64,000 nucleotides of DNA from Agathobaculum desmolans ATCC 43058 (GTDB taxonomy: Bacteria > Bacillota > Clostridia > Oscillospirales > Butyricicoccaceae), in the NCBI RefSeq assembly GCF_000701665.1, contig NZ_JNJN01000004.1, positions 41,430-105,429 of the forward strand, read 5' to 3'. Under the pieces are notes generated by a model that was not told the DNA's origin, ran no database searches, and saw nothing but the letters and a program-made list of their open reading frames with translations. The position numbers and the translations under genes are program-made. Below, one piece after another: positions 43,222-51,433 of this stretch. Each line of letters starts with the position of its first letter. The first letter of the stretch is position 1.

Positions 43222-43754
43222 AAAAACGCGATGTATGCGGTGTACTGCTCCTGTTCGTTTACCTGATGGGCGTAGGAATGCTGACCGGGCCGTCGCTCGT
43301 GCAGCTTGTACTCGGGCGGCTGCCCGTGCCCAAGCTGGAGCTGATCCCGTTTGTGGATATCATCAAGGTGGCGACCGATCCGCAGTCCCCCGGGTTGGGG
43401 GTGATGGCCAATCTGGCAGGCAATGTGGTGATGTTTGTGCCGTTGGGGCTGCTGCTGCCGCTGTTCTGGCGGTGGTTCGGCAGCGCAAAACGCACGGTGC
43501 TGTTAGGGCTGGGGCTGTCGGTCAGTATTGAGCTGATCCAGCTCGTCGCGGGCGGCGTAACATCGGTGGATGACCTGATTTTGAACACCGCGGGCGCGGC
43601 GGCCGGTTTTGCACTGGCGTGGCTTGTGTTGCGGGCATGGCCGCGTTTGGCGCCGCGGCGGCAGGGGCGGAACGAGTGGGCATATCCGCTGGCCTGCTGG
43701 TGTGCGGTGATCGCGCTGGCCACCGTGACCGACCTGATGACGGTCGGTGTATAA
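43218..43754 (+). CDS. VanZ-like family membrane protein
   Basis: 178 residues, start ATG overlapping the permease stop. VanZ pattern: LELIPFVDIIKVA, MANLAGNVVMFVPLGLLLPLFW, SVSIELIQLVAGGVTSVDDLILNTAGAAAGF. Five hydrophobic segments. VanZ proteins give low-level teicoplanin or lipoglycopeptide tolerance by an unclear route. Fourth gene of the GntR-ABC operon, which supports an envelope-stress role. Confidence 0.88.
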   Translation: MKKRDVCGVLLLFVYLMGVGMLTGPSLVQLVLGRLPVPKLELIPFVDIIKVATDPQSPGLGVMANLAGNVVMFVPLGLLLPLFWRWFGSAKRTVLLGLGLSVSIELIQLVAGGVTSVDDLILNTAGAAAGFALAWLVLRAWPRLAPRRQGRNEWAYPLACWCAVIALATVTDLMTVGV

Positions 43755-43840
43755 CCGGCCGACAGCATATATGTGGGCGGAAAAACAAAATGGATGCCAT
43801 AAACAGATGGTATCACAATCAGGATAGAGAGTAAGATAGG

Positions 43841-43877
43841 CAGAGGGAGCGTTCCGGAGGGGGCGCTCCCTCTGTTT
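43841..43877 (+). terminator. Terminator of the ytr-like operon, left copy
   Basis: Stem CAGAGGGAGCG/CGCTCCCTCTG followed by TTTG. The right side runs straight into a repeat copy. Confidence 0.82.
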
Positions 43878-44087
43878 GTCGAAAAGTATTTTGTCGATGG
43901 ATGTTAGCAATACGCGCGGCAGCGCGCATAAAACAGCATTTGCAGCGCAAACGCATAAAAGCTGAGGGCATGTACCTCAGCTTTTATACTTTGAGAGAAA
44001 AAAGTTTCTGTATGGGAACTTTTTCTCGTTCGTGTTTGGCGAAGTCCAAACACAGGTTGTCGGAAAACACAAGTTTTTCGACAGTCT
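43875..44087 (-). repeat. Dispersed terminator-associated repeat, divergent reversed copy
   Basis: Begins TTTGTCGAAAAGTATTTTGT and continues AGCAATACGCGCGGCAGCGCG, like the reversed copy at 26975. The middle is different (an AAAAGCTGAGG/CCTCAGCTTTT hairpin), and the right end TTTTTCGACAGTCTCA matches the family. It is followed at 44088 by a partial copy of the left terminator. Confidence 0.65.
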
Positions 44088-44108
44088 CAGGGGGCGCTCC
44101 CTGTTTGT
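44088..44108 (+). terminator. Partial second copy of the ytr-like operon terminator
   Basis: GGGGGCGCTCCC then TGTTTGT repeats the 3' arm and tail of the hairpin at 43841-43877, minus two bases. Confidence 0.6.
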
Positions 44109-44197
44109 GTCTGCGGGGGCGGGGAAAGCTATTGTATCCTGTTTGGGAAACGGGTATAATAACGGAGGAGAAAATACCATTAAAGGAGGAATGAGCC

Positions 44198-45235
44198 TTG
44201 CAGTTGGAAAAAACGCTGCAAACGCTGTGCAGCCTGCCGGCGGTCAGCGGGTTTGAGGAGCAGGCGGCGCGGACAGTTTGTGCGCTGCTGGAGCCGTATT
44301 GCGATTCAGTTACGGTGGATCGAAACGGCAATGTGATGGGCTATCGGTCGTGCGGACGGGAAAATGCCAAAACCATACTGCTGGATGCGCATCTCGATCA
44401 GATCGGCTTTGTTGTAACCGAAGTGCTGGAGGACGGCTTCCTGCGTTTTGCGCCGGTCGGCGGTGTGGATCCGCGTATGCTGCTGGCGGGCGAGGTGACG
44501 ATATTGGCGGAGCAGCCGCTGTACGGTGTGATCGCCTGCCTGCCGCCGCATTTACTCAAGGCGGGAGAACAGGATAAGGCGGTGCCGGTCAATCGGATGC
44601 TGATCGACACCGGGCTGACAGATGCGAAAAGCCGCATCCGTGTTGGCACACCGATTGTGTTCGGGCAGCAGCCCGTGGCGCTTGCCGGGGGACAGTATTG
44701 CAGCAAATGTTTGGATGACCGCGCCGGAGTCGCGGCGATCCTGCTGGCGCTGGATCGTTTGCAGCAGGAAAACAGCGGGCTGCACTGTAATATCGCGGTA
44801 CTGTTCAGCGCGCAGGAGGAGGTGACCGGGCTGGGGGCACAGACGGGCGCGTTTGCCGTACAGCCGGAATATGCCATTGCAGTCGATGTGACGCATGGCA
44901 AAACACCGGACGGCCCTTCGGACGGCGTGTTTGAGCTGGGCAGCGGTGCGGCAATCGGCGTAGGGCCGAACCTGCACCGCGGGCTGACGCAGCAGCTGAT
45001 CCGCACGGCGAAGGCATACGATATTGCCCATTCGCTGGAGGTGATGGAGGGCAACACCGGCACGAATGCGTGGACAATGCAGATCGTAGCGCACGGTATT
45101 GCAACGGCGCTGCTGTCCATCCCGGAAAAATATATGCATACGCCGGTTGAGGTGGTGCAGCTTTCCGATGTGGAAGCGGTCGCTGACCTGATGGCGGCGT
45201 TTCTGCGCACGTTTGACGGGGAGGTGCGGGGATGA
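44198..45235 (+). CDS. M42 family metallopeptidase (first of three)
   Basis: 345 residues, TTG start at 44198 with AAAGGAGG 8 bases before; an ATG at 44191 is out of frame. Dinuclear zinc/cobalt aminopeptidase of the TET/FrvX/glutamyl-aminopeptidase family. Metal-ligand motifs: DAHLDQIGF (His/Asp), CSKCLDDRAGVAAIL (bridging Asp), SAQEEVTGLGAQ (catalytic Glu pair) and a late IPEKYMHTPVEV (His). It overlaps the next M42 gene by 4 bases. Confidence 0.92.
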   Translation: MQLEKTLQTLCSLPAVSGFEEQAARTVCALLEPYCDSVTVDRNGNVMGYRSCGRENAKTILLDAHLDQIGFVVTEVLEDGFLRFAPVGGVDPRMLLAGEVTILAEQPLYGVIACLPPHLLKAGEQDKAVPVNRMLIDTGLTDAKSRIRVGTPIVFGQQPVALAGGQYCSKCLDDRAGVAAILLALDRLQQENSGLHCNIAVLFSAQEEVTGLGAQTGAFAVQPEYAIAVDVTHGKTPDGPSDGVFELGSGAAIGVGPNLHRGLTQQLIRTAKAYDIAHSLEVMEGNTGTNAWTMQIVAHGIATALLSIPEKYMHTPVEVVQLSDVEAVADLMAAFLRTFDGEVRG

Positions 45236-46254
45236 TCGAACTGCTGAAACAGCTTTGTGCACTGCCCGGCCCTTCGGGCTGTGAGGATGCGGTGCGTGCG
45301 TTTGTGCGGAATCAGGCTGCACCCTATGCGGATGAGATCCGCGAGGATGCTATTGGCAACCTGATGGTATTCCGCCGGGGGCGGAAAACGCCGGTGCGTC
45401 CGGTGGCGGTTTGCGCGCACATGGATGAGGTCGGTGTGATCGTAAAGCAGATCACCGAGGATGGGATGCTCAAGTTCGGTTTTGTCGGCGGCGTGGATCC
45501 GCGCGTGGTGATCGGCCGCGCGGTGCGCTTTGGAGAGGTGACCGGTGTGATCGGCATTAAGGCGGTTCACCTGACAACGGCTGCCGAGCGGAAAACCATG
45601 CCGAAGACCAAGGAGCTGTATATTGATATCGGGGCGGGCAGCCGCGCGGCGGCTGAAGCTATGGTGTCCCTTGGGGCATACGGTGTGTTTGATTCGGAAG
45701 TGGTGGAGTTCGGCGATGGTTTGATCAAGGCCAAGGCGATCGACGACCGGGTTGGCTGCGCGGCACTGCTCAAGCTGCTCGAGCGGGAACCGCCCGTGGA
45801 CACATGGTTTTGCTTTACCGTGCAGGAGGAAACCGGTCTGCGCGGCGCTGCCAGCATGGCCTATGCGCTGGATCCGGGCTTTGCGCTGGTGCTGGAGGGC
45901 ACAACAGCGGCTGATCTGGCTGAGGTGACGGACGGCAAGGCGGTCTGCCGCCTGCGCAGCGGCGTGGTGCTGCCGTTTATGGATGGCGCAACGATTTACG
46001 ATGCGGCGCTGTTTGAGCTGCTGCGCGATGCCTGTGTGCGCCGTCACATCCCGTGGCAGACCAAAACGCGGATTGCAGGCGGCACGGATGCAGGCCGCAT
46101 CCACAAAAGCCGGACAGGGGTGCGCGTGTGCGCGGCTGCGGTGCCGGTGCGGTATATCCACTCGCCGTCCTCGGTGGCGGCGGCGGCAGACTGCGAGGCG
46201 CTGCTGGCGGCCGCGCAGGCATTTCTGGAAGAACTCGGAGGAGAGGACGCATGA
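45232..46254 (+). CDS. M42 family metallopeptidase (second of three)
   Basis: 340 residues. Same fold: CAHMDEVGVIV, AIDDRVGCAALL, TVQEETGLRGAA, LEGTTAADL and VPVRYIHSPSSV. Shares more motif detail with the third gene than with the first. Its start ATG overlaps the previous TGA, and its end overlaps the third gene by 4 bases. Confidence 0.92.
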   Translation: MIELLKQLCALPGPSGCEDAVRAFVRNQAAPYADEIREDAIGNLMVFRRGRKTPVRPVAVCAHMDEVGVIVKQITEDGMLKFGFVGGVDPRVVIGRAVRFGEVTGVIGIKAVHLTTAAERKTMPKTKELYIDIGAGSRAAAEAMVSLGAYGVFDSEVVEFGDGLIKAKAIDDRVGCAALLKLLEREPPVDTWFCFTVQEETGLRGAASMAYALDPGFALVLEGTTAADLAEVTDGKAVCRLRSGVVLPFMDGATIYDAALFELLRDACVRRHIPWQTKTRIAGGTDAGRIHKSRTGVRVCAAAVPVRYIHSPSSVAAAADCEALLAAAQAFLEELGGEDA

Positions 46255-47252
46255 GCAAAGTTTTTGATTTGTGGAAGGAGATCGGCGGCGCATTTGGCCC
46301 GTCCGGCCGGGAGGACGCGGTGCGCGAGGCAATCGCGGCGGCGGCAGGCGACTATGTGGATGATATCACGACCGATGCGCTGGGAAATCTGATCTGCCGG
46401 AAAAAGGGCAGCGGCAAAAAACTTCTGTTTGCGGCGCACATGGATTCGATCGGCGTGGTGGCCACGTATATTGATGAAAAGGGCTTTATCCGCTTTTCGC
46501 AGGTCGGCGGCCTGTTCCACGGTGATTTGATCAATATTCAGGTGCGCTTTGCAAATGGTACACGCGGTGTGATCTCGTATGAGGAGAAACCGGCATTTAA
46601 GGATTTGACGATGGACAATCTGTTCATCGATATCGGCGCGGGCAGCCGGGAGGATGCGGCGCGCATGGTGCAGATCGGCGATTTTGCCGTGTTTGAAGCG
46701 CTGCGTTTTGAGCAGAACGGCGTGCTGTGCGGTCCCTATCTGGATAACCGCATCGGCTGTGTTACGCTGCTGCTGATGCTTGAACAGTTGTCCGGGCAAC
46801 AATCCGAAAACGACCTGTATTTTGTGTTTACGGCGCAGGAAGAGGTCGGTCTGCGCGGCGCGGGCGCTGCGGCGTTTGCCGTGGAGCCGGATGTGGCGAT
46901 CGCGGTGGATGTGACCGATACCGGTGACCTGCCGGAGCGCAGGACACCGGTGGCGGTCGAGCTGGGCGGCGGCCCGGCGGTTAAGGTGATGGATCGTTCT
47001 GTGATCTGTACACCGGCAGTGTGTGCCGCGCTGGAGCGGGCGGCGGCGGACTGCGGTATTTCGGTGCAGCGCGAGATTTTGCAGTTCGGCGGGACGGATA
47101 CCGCCATGCTGCAAAAAACAGGCGCGGGCGTACAGGTCGGGGCAGTGTCCATCCCTACACGCTATATTCATTCGCCCAGCGAGCTGTGTGCGGTTTCGGA
47201 TGTGGAGCAGGCGGCGGCGCTGCTGGCACGCTTTGCGGTTACGGCACAGTAA
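46251..47252 (+). CDS. M42 family metallopeptidase (third of three)
   Basis: 333 residues from ATG 46251, preceded by GGAGGAGAGG. Motifs AAHMDSIGVVA, YLDNRIGCVTLL, TAQEEVGLRGAG, VDVTDTGDLPE and IPTRYIHSPSEL. Note DNR where the second copy has DDR at the bridging-Asp motif (the first D is retained). M42 enzymes form 12-subunit cages that trim peptides; three co-translated paralogues could assemble as a mixed complex with different side-chain preferences (inference). Confidence 0.92.
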   Translation: MSKVFDLWKEIGGAFGPSGREDAVREAIAAAAGDYVDDITTDALGNLICRKKGSGKKLLFAAHMDSIGVVATYIDEKGFIRFSQVGGLFHGDLINIQVRFANGTRGVISYEEKPAFKDLTMDNLFIDIGAGSREDAARMVQIGDFAVFEALRFEQNGVLCGPYLDNRIGCVTLLLMLEQLSGQQSENDLYFVFTAQEEVGLRGAGAAAFAVEPDVAIAVDVTDTGDLPERRTPVAVELGGGPAVKVMDRSVICTPAVCAALERAAADCGISVQREILQFGGTDTAMLQKTGAGVQVGAVSIPTRYIHSPSELCAVSDVEQAAALLARFAVTAQ

Positions 47253-47343
47253 AGCAGTGGAAATCGAGCGGAAATATTTCTGTGCTTAAAATGGTGCAAT
47301 ATAATCATGTCCGTTGGAAAACAGCATAGTTGCGACACCTTCA

Positions 47344-47378
47344 GGGGAGAAACCGTTTGCAGCGGTTTCTCCCTTTTT
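47344..47378 (+). terminator. Terminator of the M42 operon
   Basis: Stem GGGAGAAACCG/CGGTTTCTCCC with TTTGCAG loop region and TTTTT. Confidence 0.88.
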
Positions 47379-47411
47379 GCACCTGCGGAAGGGGAGGGGG
47401 AAGGGACGCAG

Positions 47412-47445
47412 TTCGGCAAATATTGTAGTATGGTTATGCTATGAT
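47412..47445 (+). promoter_or_regulatory. Possible Spo0A-controlled spoIIG promoter
   Basis: TATGAT (47440-47445) lies 22 bases after TTCGGCA (47412-47418), one mismatch from the Spo0A box TTCGACA. The B. subtilis spoIIG promoter also has an oversized 22-bp spacer with a Spo0A box at -35. A second box-like TGCGACA lies at 47331-47337. Suggestive only. Confidence 0.4.
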
Positions 47446-47466
47446 GAGGGCAGGCGGAGGTGCGGC

Positions 47467-48297
47467 ATGGTCATATATTGGGATGTGCTGTTTGGGGTGA
47501 ATGCGCTGATGGATGGCGTGAGCCTGCTGGCAGCCGCGCGGCTGGGCGGCGTTCAGGTCAAGCGGGGACGGCTTGTGTTGGCGTGTCTGGCGGGCGGTGC
47601 ATATGCTGTTTGCGCGGCGATGTGGCCGGTGGCGGCTGTTTTGCCGCTGCGGCTATTGAGCGGGATCGGCCTGTGCGCACTGGCGTTTGGCAAAACACGG
47701 GCGCTGGTGCGGTCGTGCTGCCTGTACATACTGGTCTCGGCGATGTTTGCCGGGATGGCGGCTGCATTGGGCGTGGCTTCGGGGCGCAGACTGCTGTATG
47801 GCGCGGGCTATTATTTTGCGGTGCCGCTGCGAACACTGCTGTTGGCGGCAACGGTCGGGTATGCGGTGAGCGGTATTCTGCTGCGCGGTGATGCGCAGCA
47901 TGGTGTACTGCGGTGTGAGGTGGAGCGGGTCACGATCCGCTGCTTTGGTCGGGAGGCGCAGCTCCGTCTGCTGCATGATACGGGAAACGATCTGACCGAG
48001 CCGGTTTCCGGGCGGCCGGCTATCGTGCTTGACCGTGCGGCAGCCCAGGCGGTGCTGGGCAGCGGAATTCGGTTGACCGGACAAAACGCGGCGGCGCAGC
48101 TTGCGGCGCTGCCGCCTGAAGCGGCAGCGCGCTTTGGACTGCTGCCGTATCGAGCGGTGGGTACAGAGGCGGGTCTGCTGCTGTATTTTCGTCCGGATAC
48201 GGTGCAGCGGGCGGATGGATCGTTGTTGGATTGTGTGTGCGCGGTCGGTCCGGCTCAAATCGGGCGGGGCGCATACGATGGATTGATCGGCATATAG
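47467..48297 (+). CDS. spoIIGA: Sigma-E processing peptidase SpoIIGA
   Basis: 276 residues from ATG 47467 behind GGAGGTGCGGC; upstream in-frame residues belong to leader DNA. Membrane aspartic protease that activates pro-sigma-E in the mother cell. Five N-terminal membrane segments (about 1-22, 35-52, 54-75, 82-104, 115-138), then a soluble protease domain with catalytic Asp171 in [12 protein letters not shown]. Ends [11 protein letters not shown], the family's C-terminal signature. Directly precedes sigE. Confidence 0.95.
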   Translation: MVIYWDVLFGVNALMDGVSLLAAARLGGVQVKRGRLVLACLAGGAYAVCAAMWPVAAVLPLRLLSGIGLCALAFGKTRALVRSCCLYILVSAMFAGMAAALGVASGRRLLYGAGYYFAVPLRTLLLAATVGYAVSGILLRGDAQHGVLRCEVERVTIRCFGREAQLRLLHDTGNDLTEPVSGRPAIVLDRAAAQAVLGSGIRLTGQNAAAQLAALPPEAAARFGLLPYRAVGTEAGLLLYFRPDTVQRADGSLLDCVCAVGPAQIGRGAYDGLIGI

Positions 48298-48313
48298 AAA
48301 GGGAGAGAGGACT

Positions 48314-49015
48314 TTGAAGCTGGCGGAGATCTTACAGTGCCTGCTGCGGGCGGCGAGGCGGCAGGGTATTTATTATATTGGCGGCAGTGAGGTGCTGCCG
48401 CCGCCGCTTCCGGCGGAGCAGGAGGCGGCGGCGGTTGCAGCGTGTCAGGAGGGGGATGAAGCGGCGCGGAACCGGCTGATCGAGCACAATCTGCGGCTGG
48501 TGGTGTTTTTGGCACGGAAGTTTGAATCCAGTGGTGTGGGGACAGAGGATCTGATCTCGATCGGTACGATTGGGCTGATCAAAGCGGTCAGCACCTATCG
48601 GAGCGATAAAAATGTAAAGCTCGCCACCTATGCGTCGCGCTGCATTGAAAATGAGATCCTGATGTATCTGCGTAAAATCGCAGGACGGCGCACCGAGGTG
48701 TCGTTTGATGAGCCGCTTTCCTCGGATTGGGACGGCAACGAGCTACTGCTGAGCGATATTCTCGGCACGGAGCCGGATTGTGTGATGCGTCCGCTGGAGG
48801 ACGATGTGGATCGGGCGCTTGTACTGGAAGCGCTGGCACGGCTGCCTGCGCGTGAGCGGCAGATCATTTCACTGCGGTTTGGTGTGGGCGTGCCGGAGGC
48901 CATGACGCAAAAGGAGGTTGCCGATCTGCTGGGCATTTCGCAAAGCTACATTTCGCGGTTGGAAAAACGGATCATTGCGCGCATGCGCAAGGATATTCTG
49001 CAGCATTCGGTTTGA
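48314..49015 (+). CDS. sigE: RNA polymerase sporulation sigma factor SigE
   Basis: 233 residues, TTG start at 48314 behind GGGAGAGAGG. Mother-cell sigma factor made as an inactive precursor; the N-terminal 25-30 residues ([32 protein letters not shown]) include the pro-sequence and processing site ([12 protein letters not shown]). Region 2: [43 protein letters not shown]. Region 4.2: [24 protein letters not shown]. Complete, so early mother-cell gene expression should be possible. Confidence 0.97.
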   Translation: MKLAEILQCLLRAARRQGIYYIGGSEVLPPPLPAEQEAAAVAACQEGDEAARNRLIEHNLRLVVFLARKFESSGVGTEDLISIGTIGLIKAVSTYRSDKNVKLATYASRCIENEILMYLRKIAGRRTEVSFDEPLSSDWDGNELLLSDILGTEPDCVMRPLEDDVDRALVLEALARLPARERQIISLRFGVGVPEAMTQKEVADLLGISQSYISRLEKRIIARMRKDILQHSV

Positions 49016-49039
49016 TGCGGCGAGAAAAAAGGGAAGTTT

Positions 49040-49078
49040 GGCGCAGGGGAAACAGAAGGGTTTCCCTTGCGCCTTTTA
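49040..49078 (+). terminator. Terminator of spoIIGA-sigE
   Basis: Stem GGCGCAGGGGAAAC/GTTTCCCTTGCGCC followed by TTTTATT. Confidence 0.85.
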
Positions 49079-49125
49079 TTGTGATATAATAAGTGCAAAT
49101 CATGGATTGGTGGAGCGTGTGGAAT

Positions 49126-49617
49126 ATGCAGATAGAAATTCGCCCATATGTCGAGCGGGATGCCGCACAGGCGGCCGCTGTTTGGAATGAGGTGGTGGAG
49201 GAAGGTGATGCGTTTCCGCAGACCGAACGGCTGACTGCAGAAAGCGGCGGTGCATTTTTCACGTCGCAGTCCTTTACCGGCGTGGCGTGCGATGCGGAAA
49301 GCGGACAGATCGTAGGCGTGTACATCCTGCATCCGAACAATGTGGGGCGCTGCGGTCACATCTGCAATGCCAGCTATGCGGTAGCATCCGACCGGCGCGG
49401 GCAGCACATTGGGGAACAACTGGTGCGCCATTGCATGAAGCAGGCGGCAGCGCTTGGGTTTCGTGTGCTGCAGTTTAACGCGGTGGTTTGTTCCAATGCG
49501 GCAGCGCTGGCACTATACCGTAAGCTGGGCTTTGTACAGCTTGGGGTGATACCGGGCGGCTTCCGCCGGAAGGACGGCAGCTATGGGGACATTATTCCGC
49601 ATTACCATGTGCTTTGA
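49126..49617 (+). CDS. GNAT family N-acetyltransferase
   Basis: 163 residues from ATG 49126 with GGAGCG 8 bases upstream; a TATAAT at about 49084-49089 makes the earlier ATG (49093) unlikely. Acetyl-CoA loop motif VASDRRGQHIGEQLVRHCM (Q/RxxGxG/A) and LGFRVLQFNAVVCSNAAALALYRKLGF are clear. Substrate unknown; such genes often modify amines or ribosomal proteins. It separates sigE from the sigG fragment. Confidence 0.85.
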   Translation: MQIEIRPYVERDAAQAAAVWNEVVEEGDAFPQTERLTAESGGAFFTSQSFTGVACDAESGQIVGVYILHPNNVGRCGHICNASYAVASDRRGQHIGEQLVRHCMKQAAALGFRVLQFNAVVCSNAAALALYRKLGFVQLGVIPGGFRRKDGSYGDIIPHYHVL

Positions 49618-49691
49618 CGGATCGGCGCTTCACAAGCACAGTGTGCAGGTGAAAACGGTCGAACGGTGGGGCCGGTGCAAAAATTTAACCG

Positions 49692-49720
49692 GTATATTCC
49701 CTTGTTCTGCGGGGGAAAAT
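49692..49720 (+). promoter_or_regulatory. Forespore-type (sigma-F/sigma-G) promoter in front of sigG
   Basis: GTATA (49692-49696), 15-bp spacer, GGGGAAAAT (49712-49720), close to the sigma-F consensus GTATA-N15-GGnnAnAnT. The natural promoter of sigG is of this kind. It remains intact although the gene is cut short. Confidence 0.6.
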
Positions 49721-49766
49721 CCTGATAGGGCGCACGATACGGTGTGCGCGGACAGGAGGTTTTTTC

Positions 49767-50093
49767 ATGCAGACAAAAGTGGAGATCTGCGGCGTAAATA
49801 CATCGGGTCTGCCGGTGCTGTCAGCAAAGAAAACGGACGAGCTGCTGCGGCGTGCGGCGGCGGGCGACAGGCAGGCGCGTGATGAGCTGATCCGTGGGAA
49901 TCTGCGGCTGGTGCTGAGCGTGGTGCAGCGTTTTCAGGGACGGGGAGAATCGCCGGATGACCTGTTTCAGGTGGGGTGCATCGGGCTGATGAAGTCGATC
50001 GACCATTTTAACACCGAACTTGGTGTGCGTTTTTCCACCTATGCCGTGCCGATGAACGTAGATTGGGGAAAAAGTCCCTCCGCAATCAATTAA
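49767..50093 (+). pseudogene. sigG: Sporulation sigma factor SigG, truncated after region 2
   Basis: 108 codons; residues 1-96 are clear SigG (KVEICGVNTSGLPVLSAKK, GNLRLVLSVVQRFQGRGES, DDLFQVGCIGLMKSIDHF, GVRFSTYAVPM). A normal SigG is about 255-260 residues and continues with IIGEIRRYLRDNN. Here, after base 50054, the sequence switches to an unrelated NVDWGKSPSAIN and stops. Regions 3 and 4 (-35 recognition) are missing and are not elsewhere in the window. RBS GACAGGAGG and a forespore promoter remain. An imperfect hairpin (GATTG 50061-50065 with CAATC 50083-50087) sits at the break. Either a decayed gene or the 5' half of a gene split by an excisable element or rearrangement. Confidence 0.85.
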
Positions 50094-50133
50094 CAGAGAA
50101 CCGGTTTACATACCCAACATAAAGGAGAATACG

Positions 50134-51420
50134 ATGCTATTTTGCAATATTGATCTGCTGGATGAGCAGTTTGCGCTGCGGCGCGGACAGTATGTCGGTG
50201 TGAAGGATGGCGTGATCGCCTATATCGGGGATACTGCGCCCGAGGAGGATTACGGCGAACGGTATGATGGACGGCACCGGCTGTTGCTGCCGGGGTTCTA
50301 TAATATACACAGCCATGCGCCGATGACCATGCTGCGTGGCTATGCGGAGAACTTGCCGCTGCAGCGCTGGCTGAATGAAAAGGTATTTCCATTCGAGGAT
50401 AAGCTGACTGATGAAGCAGTGTATTACGGCACACAGCTTGCTATTGCGGAAATGCTGGCCTGCGGCACGGTATCTTTTACGGATATGTATTTCTTTTTGA
50501 ACGGCATGACCCGCGCGATTCTGGAGAGCGGGATCAAGTGCAATCTCAGCCGCGGACTGACGGTGTTTGACGGCAGCAGCTATGAGCAGACTGCAGCGTA
50601 CGCGGATAATCTGCGCCTGCTGGGAGAGTGGCAGGGCGCAGGCGGCGGACGGCTCAGGGGCGATCTCTGCATTCACGGAGAATATACCTCTACGCCGCGC
50701 GTGGTAGAAGCGGTTGCGGCGCAGGCCAGAGAACATGGCGTGCGGATGCACATCCATTTGTCTGAAACGCAGGCCGAGCATGAAGGCTGTAAACAGCGTC
50801 ACGGCATGACGCCGGCGGCCTACATGCGGGCGCATGGCGTATTTGATGTGCCCACCACGGCGGCACATTGCGTCTGGCTGGAAGAAGATGACTTCTCCAT
50901 CCTGAAGGATTGCGGGGTGACGGTAGCCTGCTGCCCGGCAAGCAATCTCAAGCTGGCATCCGGTTATGCCAACGTGCCGAAGATGCTGGATATGGGGATC
51001 CGCGTGGCGCTGGGTACGGATGGCGCTGCGTCCAATAATAATTTGAACATTATGCAGGATCTTTACCTGTTTGGTGTGGTGTATAAGGGATACTTCCGTG
51101 ATTCGACCTTGATCACACCGGCACAGGCGCTGCATGCGGCGACCCGTGCAGGGGCGCTGTCCCAAGGACGGGAGGACAGTGGGCGGATCGCGCTGGGATA
51201 CCGGGCGGATCTGTGCGTGATCGACACTGATACCCCGCAGTTTACACCGATGACTGACGCAGCCTGCAATGTGGTATACGCAGCGCAGGGCGCGGATATC
51301 CGGCTGACGATGGTGGACGGTGAGGTGCTCTATCAGGATGGCGCATATCCGACGATCGACATAGAAAAGTGCAGGGCGGAGGTTCAGCGCCGCACTGATG
51401 CGATCCGCGCTTCGTTATAA
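50134..51420 (+). CDS. mtaD: Amidohydrolase, 5-methylthioadenosine/S-adenosylhomocysteine (adenosine) deaminase type
   Basis: 428 residues. Metal-dependent deaminase of the MtaD/TrzA/AtzA subgroup. Zinc ligands H59 and H61 (YNIHSHAPMTMLRGY), a third His in MHIHLSETQAEHEGC, a fourth in AAHCVWLEEDDF, and catalytic Asp in ALGTDGAASNNNLN. The signature LQRWLNEKVFPFEDKLT is typical of MtaD-like enzymes. PNP starts 13 bases downstream, so the pair would turn adenosine or methylthioadenosine into inosine-type nucleosides and then hypoxanthine plus sugar phosphate. Confidence 0.88.
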   Translation: MLFCNIDLLDEQFALRRGQYVGVKDGVIAYIGDTAPEEDYGERYDGRHRLLLPGFYNIHSHAPMTMLRGYAENLPLQRWLNEKVFPFEDKLTDEAVYYGTQLAIAEMLACGTVSFTDMYFFLNGMTRAILESGIKCNLSRGLTVFDGSSYEQTAAYADNLRLLGEWQGAGGGRLRGDLCIHGEYTSTPRVVEAVAAQAREHGVRMHIHLSETQAEHEGCKQRHGMTPAAYMRAHGVFDVPTTAAHCVWLEEDDFSILKDCGVTVACCPASNLKLASGYANVPKMLDMGIRVALGTDGAASNNNLNIMQDLYLFGVVYKGYFRDSTLITPAQALHAATRAGALSQGREDSGRIALGYRADLCVIDTDTPQFTPMTDAACNVVYAAQGADIRLTMVDGEVLYQDGAYPTIDIEKCRAEVQRRTDAIRASL

Positions 51421-51433
51421 GGAGGAACAGCAT

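Noticed and set aside
20260..44087. The recurring hairpin repeats as a CRISPR array
   Set aside because: Copies are single, kilobases apart, differ in length, have no regular spacers and no cas genes nearby.
20260..44087. TGTCGAA motifs in the repeats as Spo0A boxes
   Set aside because: The motif lies within the conserved ends of the repeats and downstream of terminators, not near promoters, so the match is best explained by the element's own ends.
46053..46250. An upstream extension of the third M42 gene
   Set aside because: The extra residues lie inside the second gene in another frame, have no family similarity, and ATG 46251 has a strong RBS.
44398..46332. A 644-codon minus-strand frame opposite the M42 genes
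   Set aside because: No family resemblance, no RBS, rich in Arg/His/Ser as usual for antisense frames of GC-rich genes; the M42 genes are clear.
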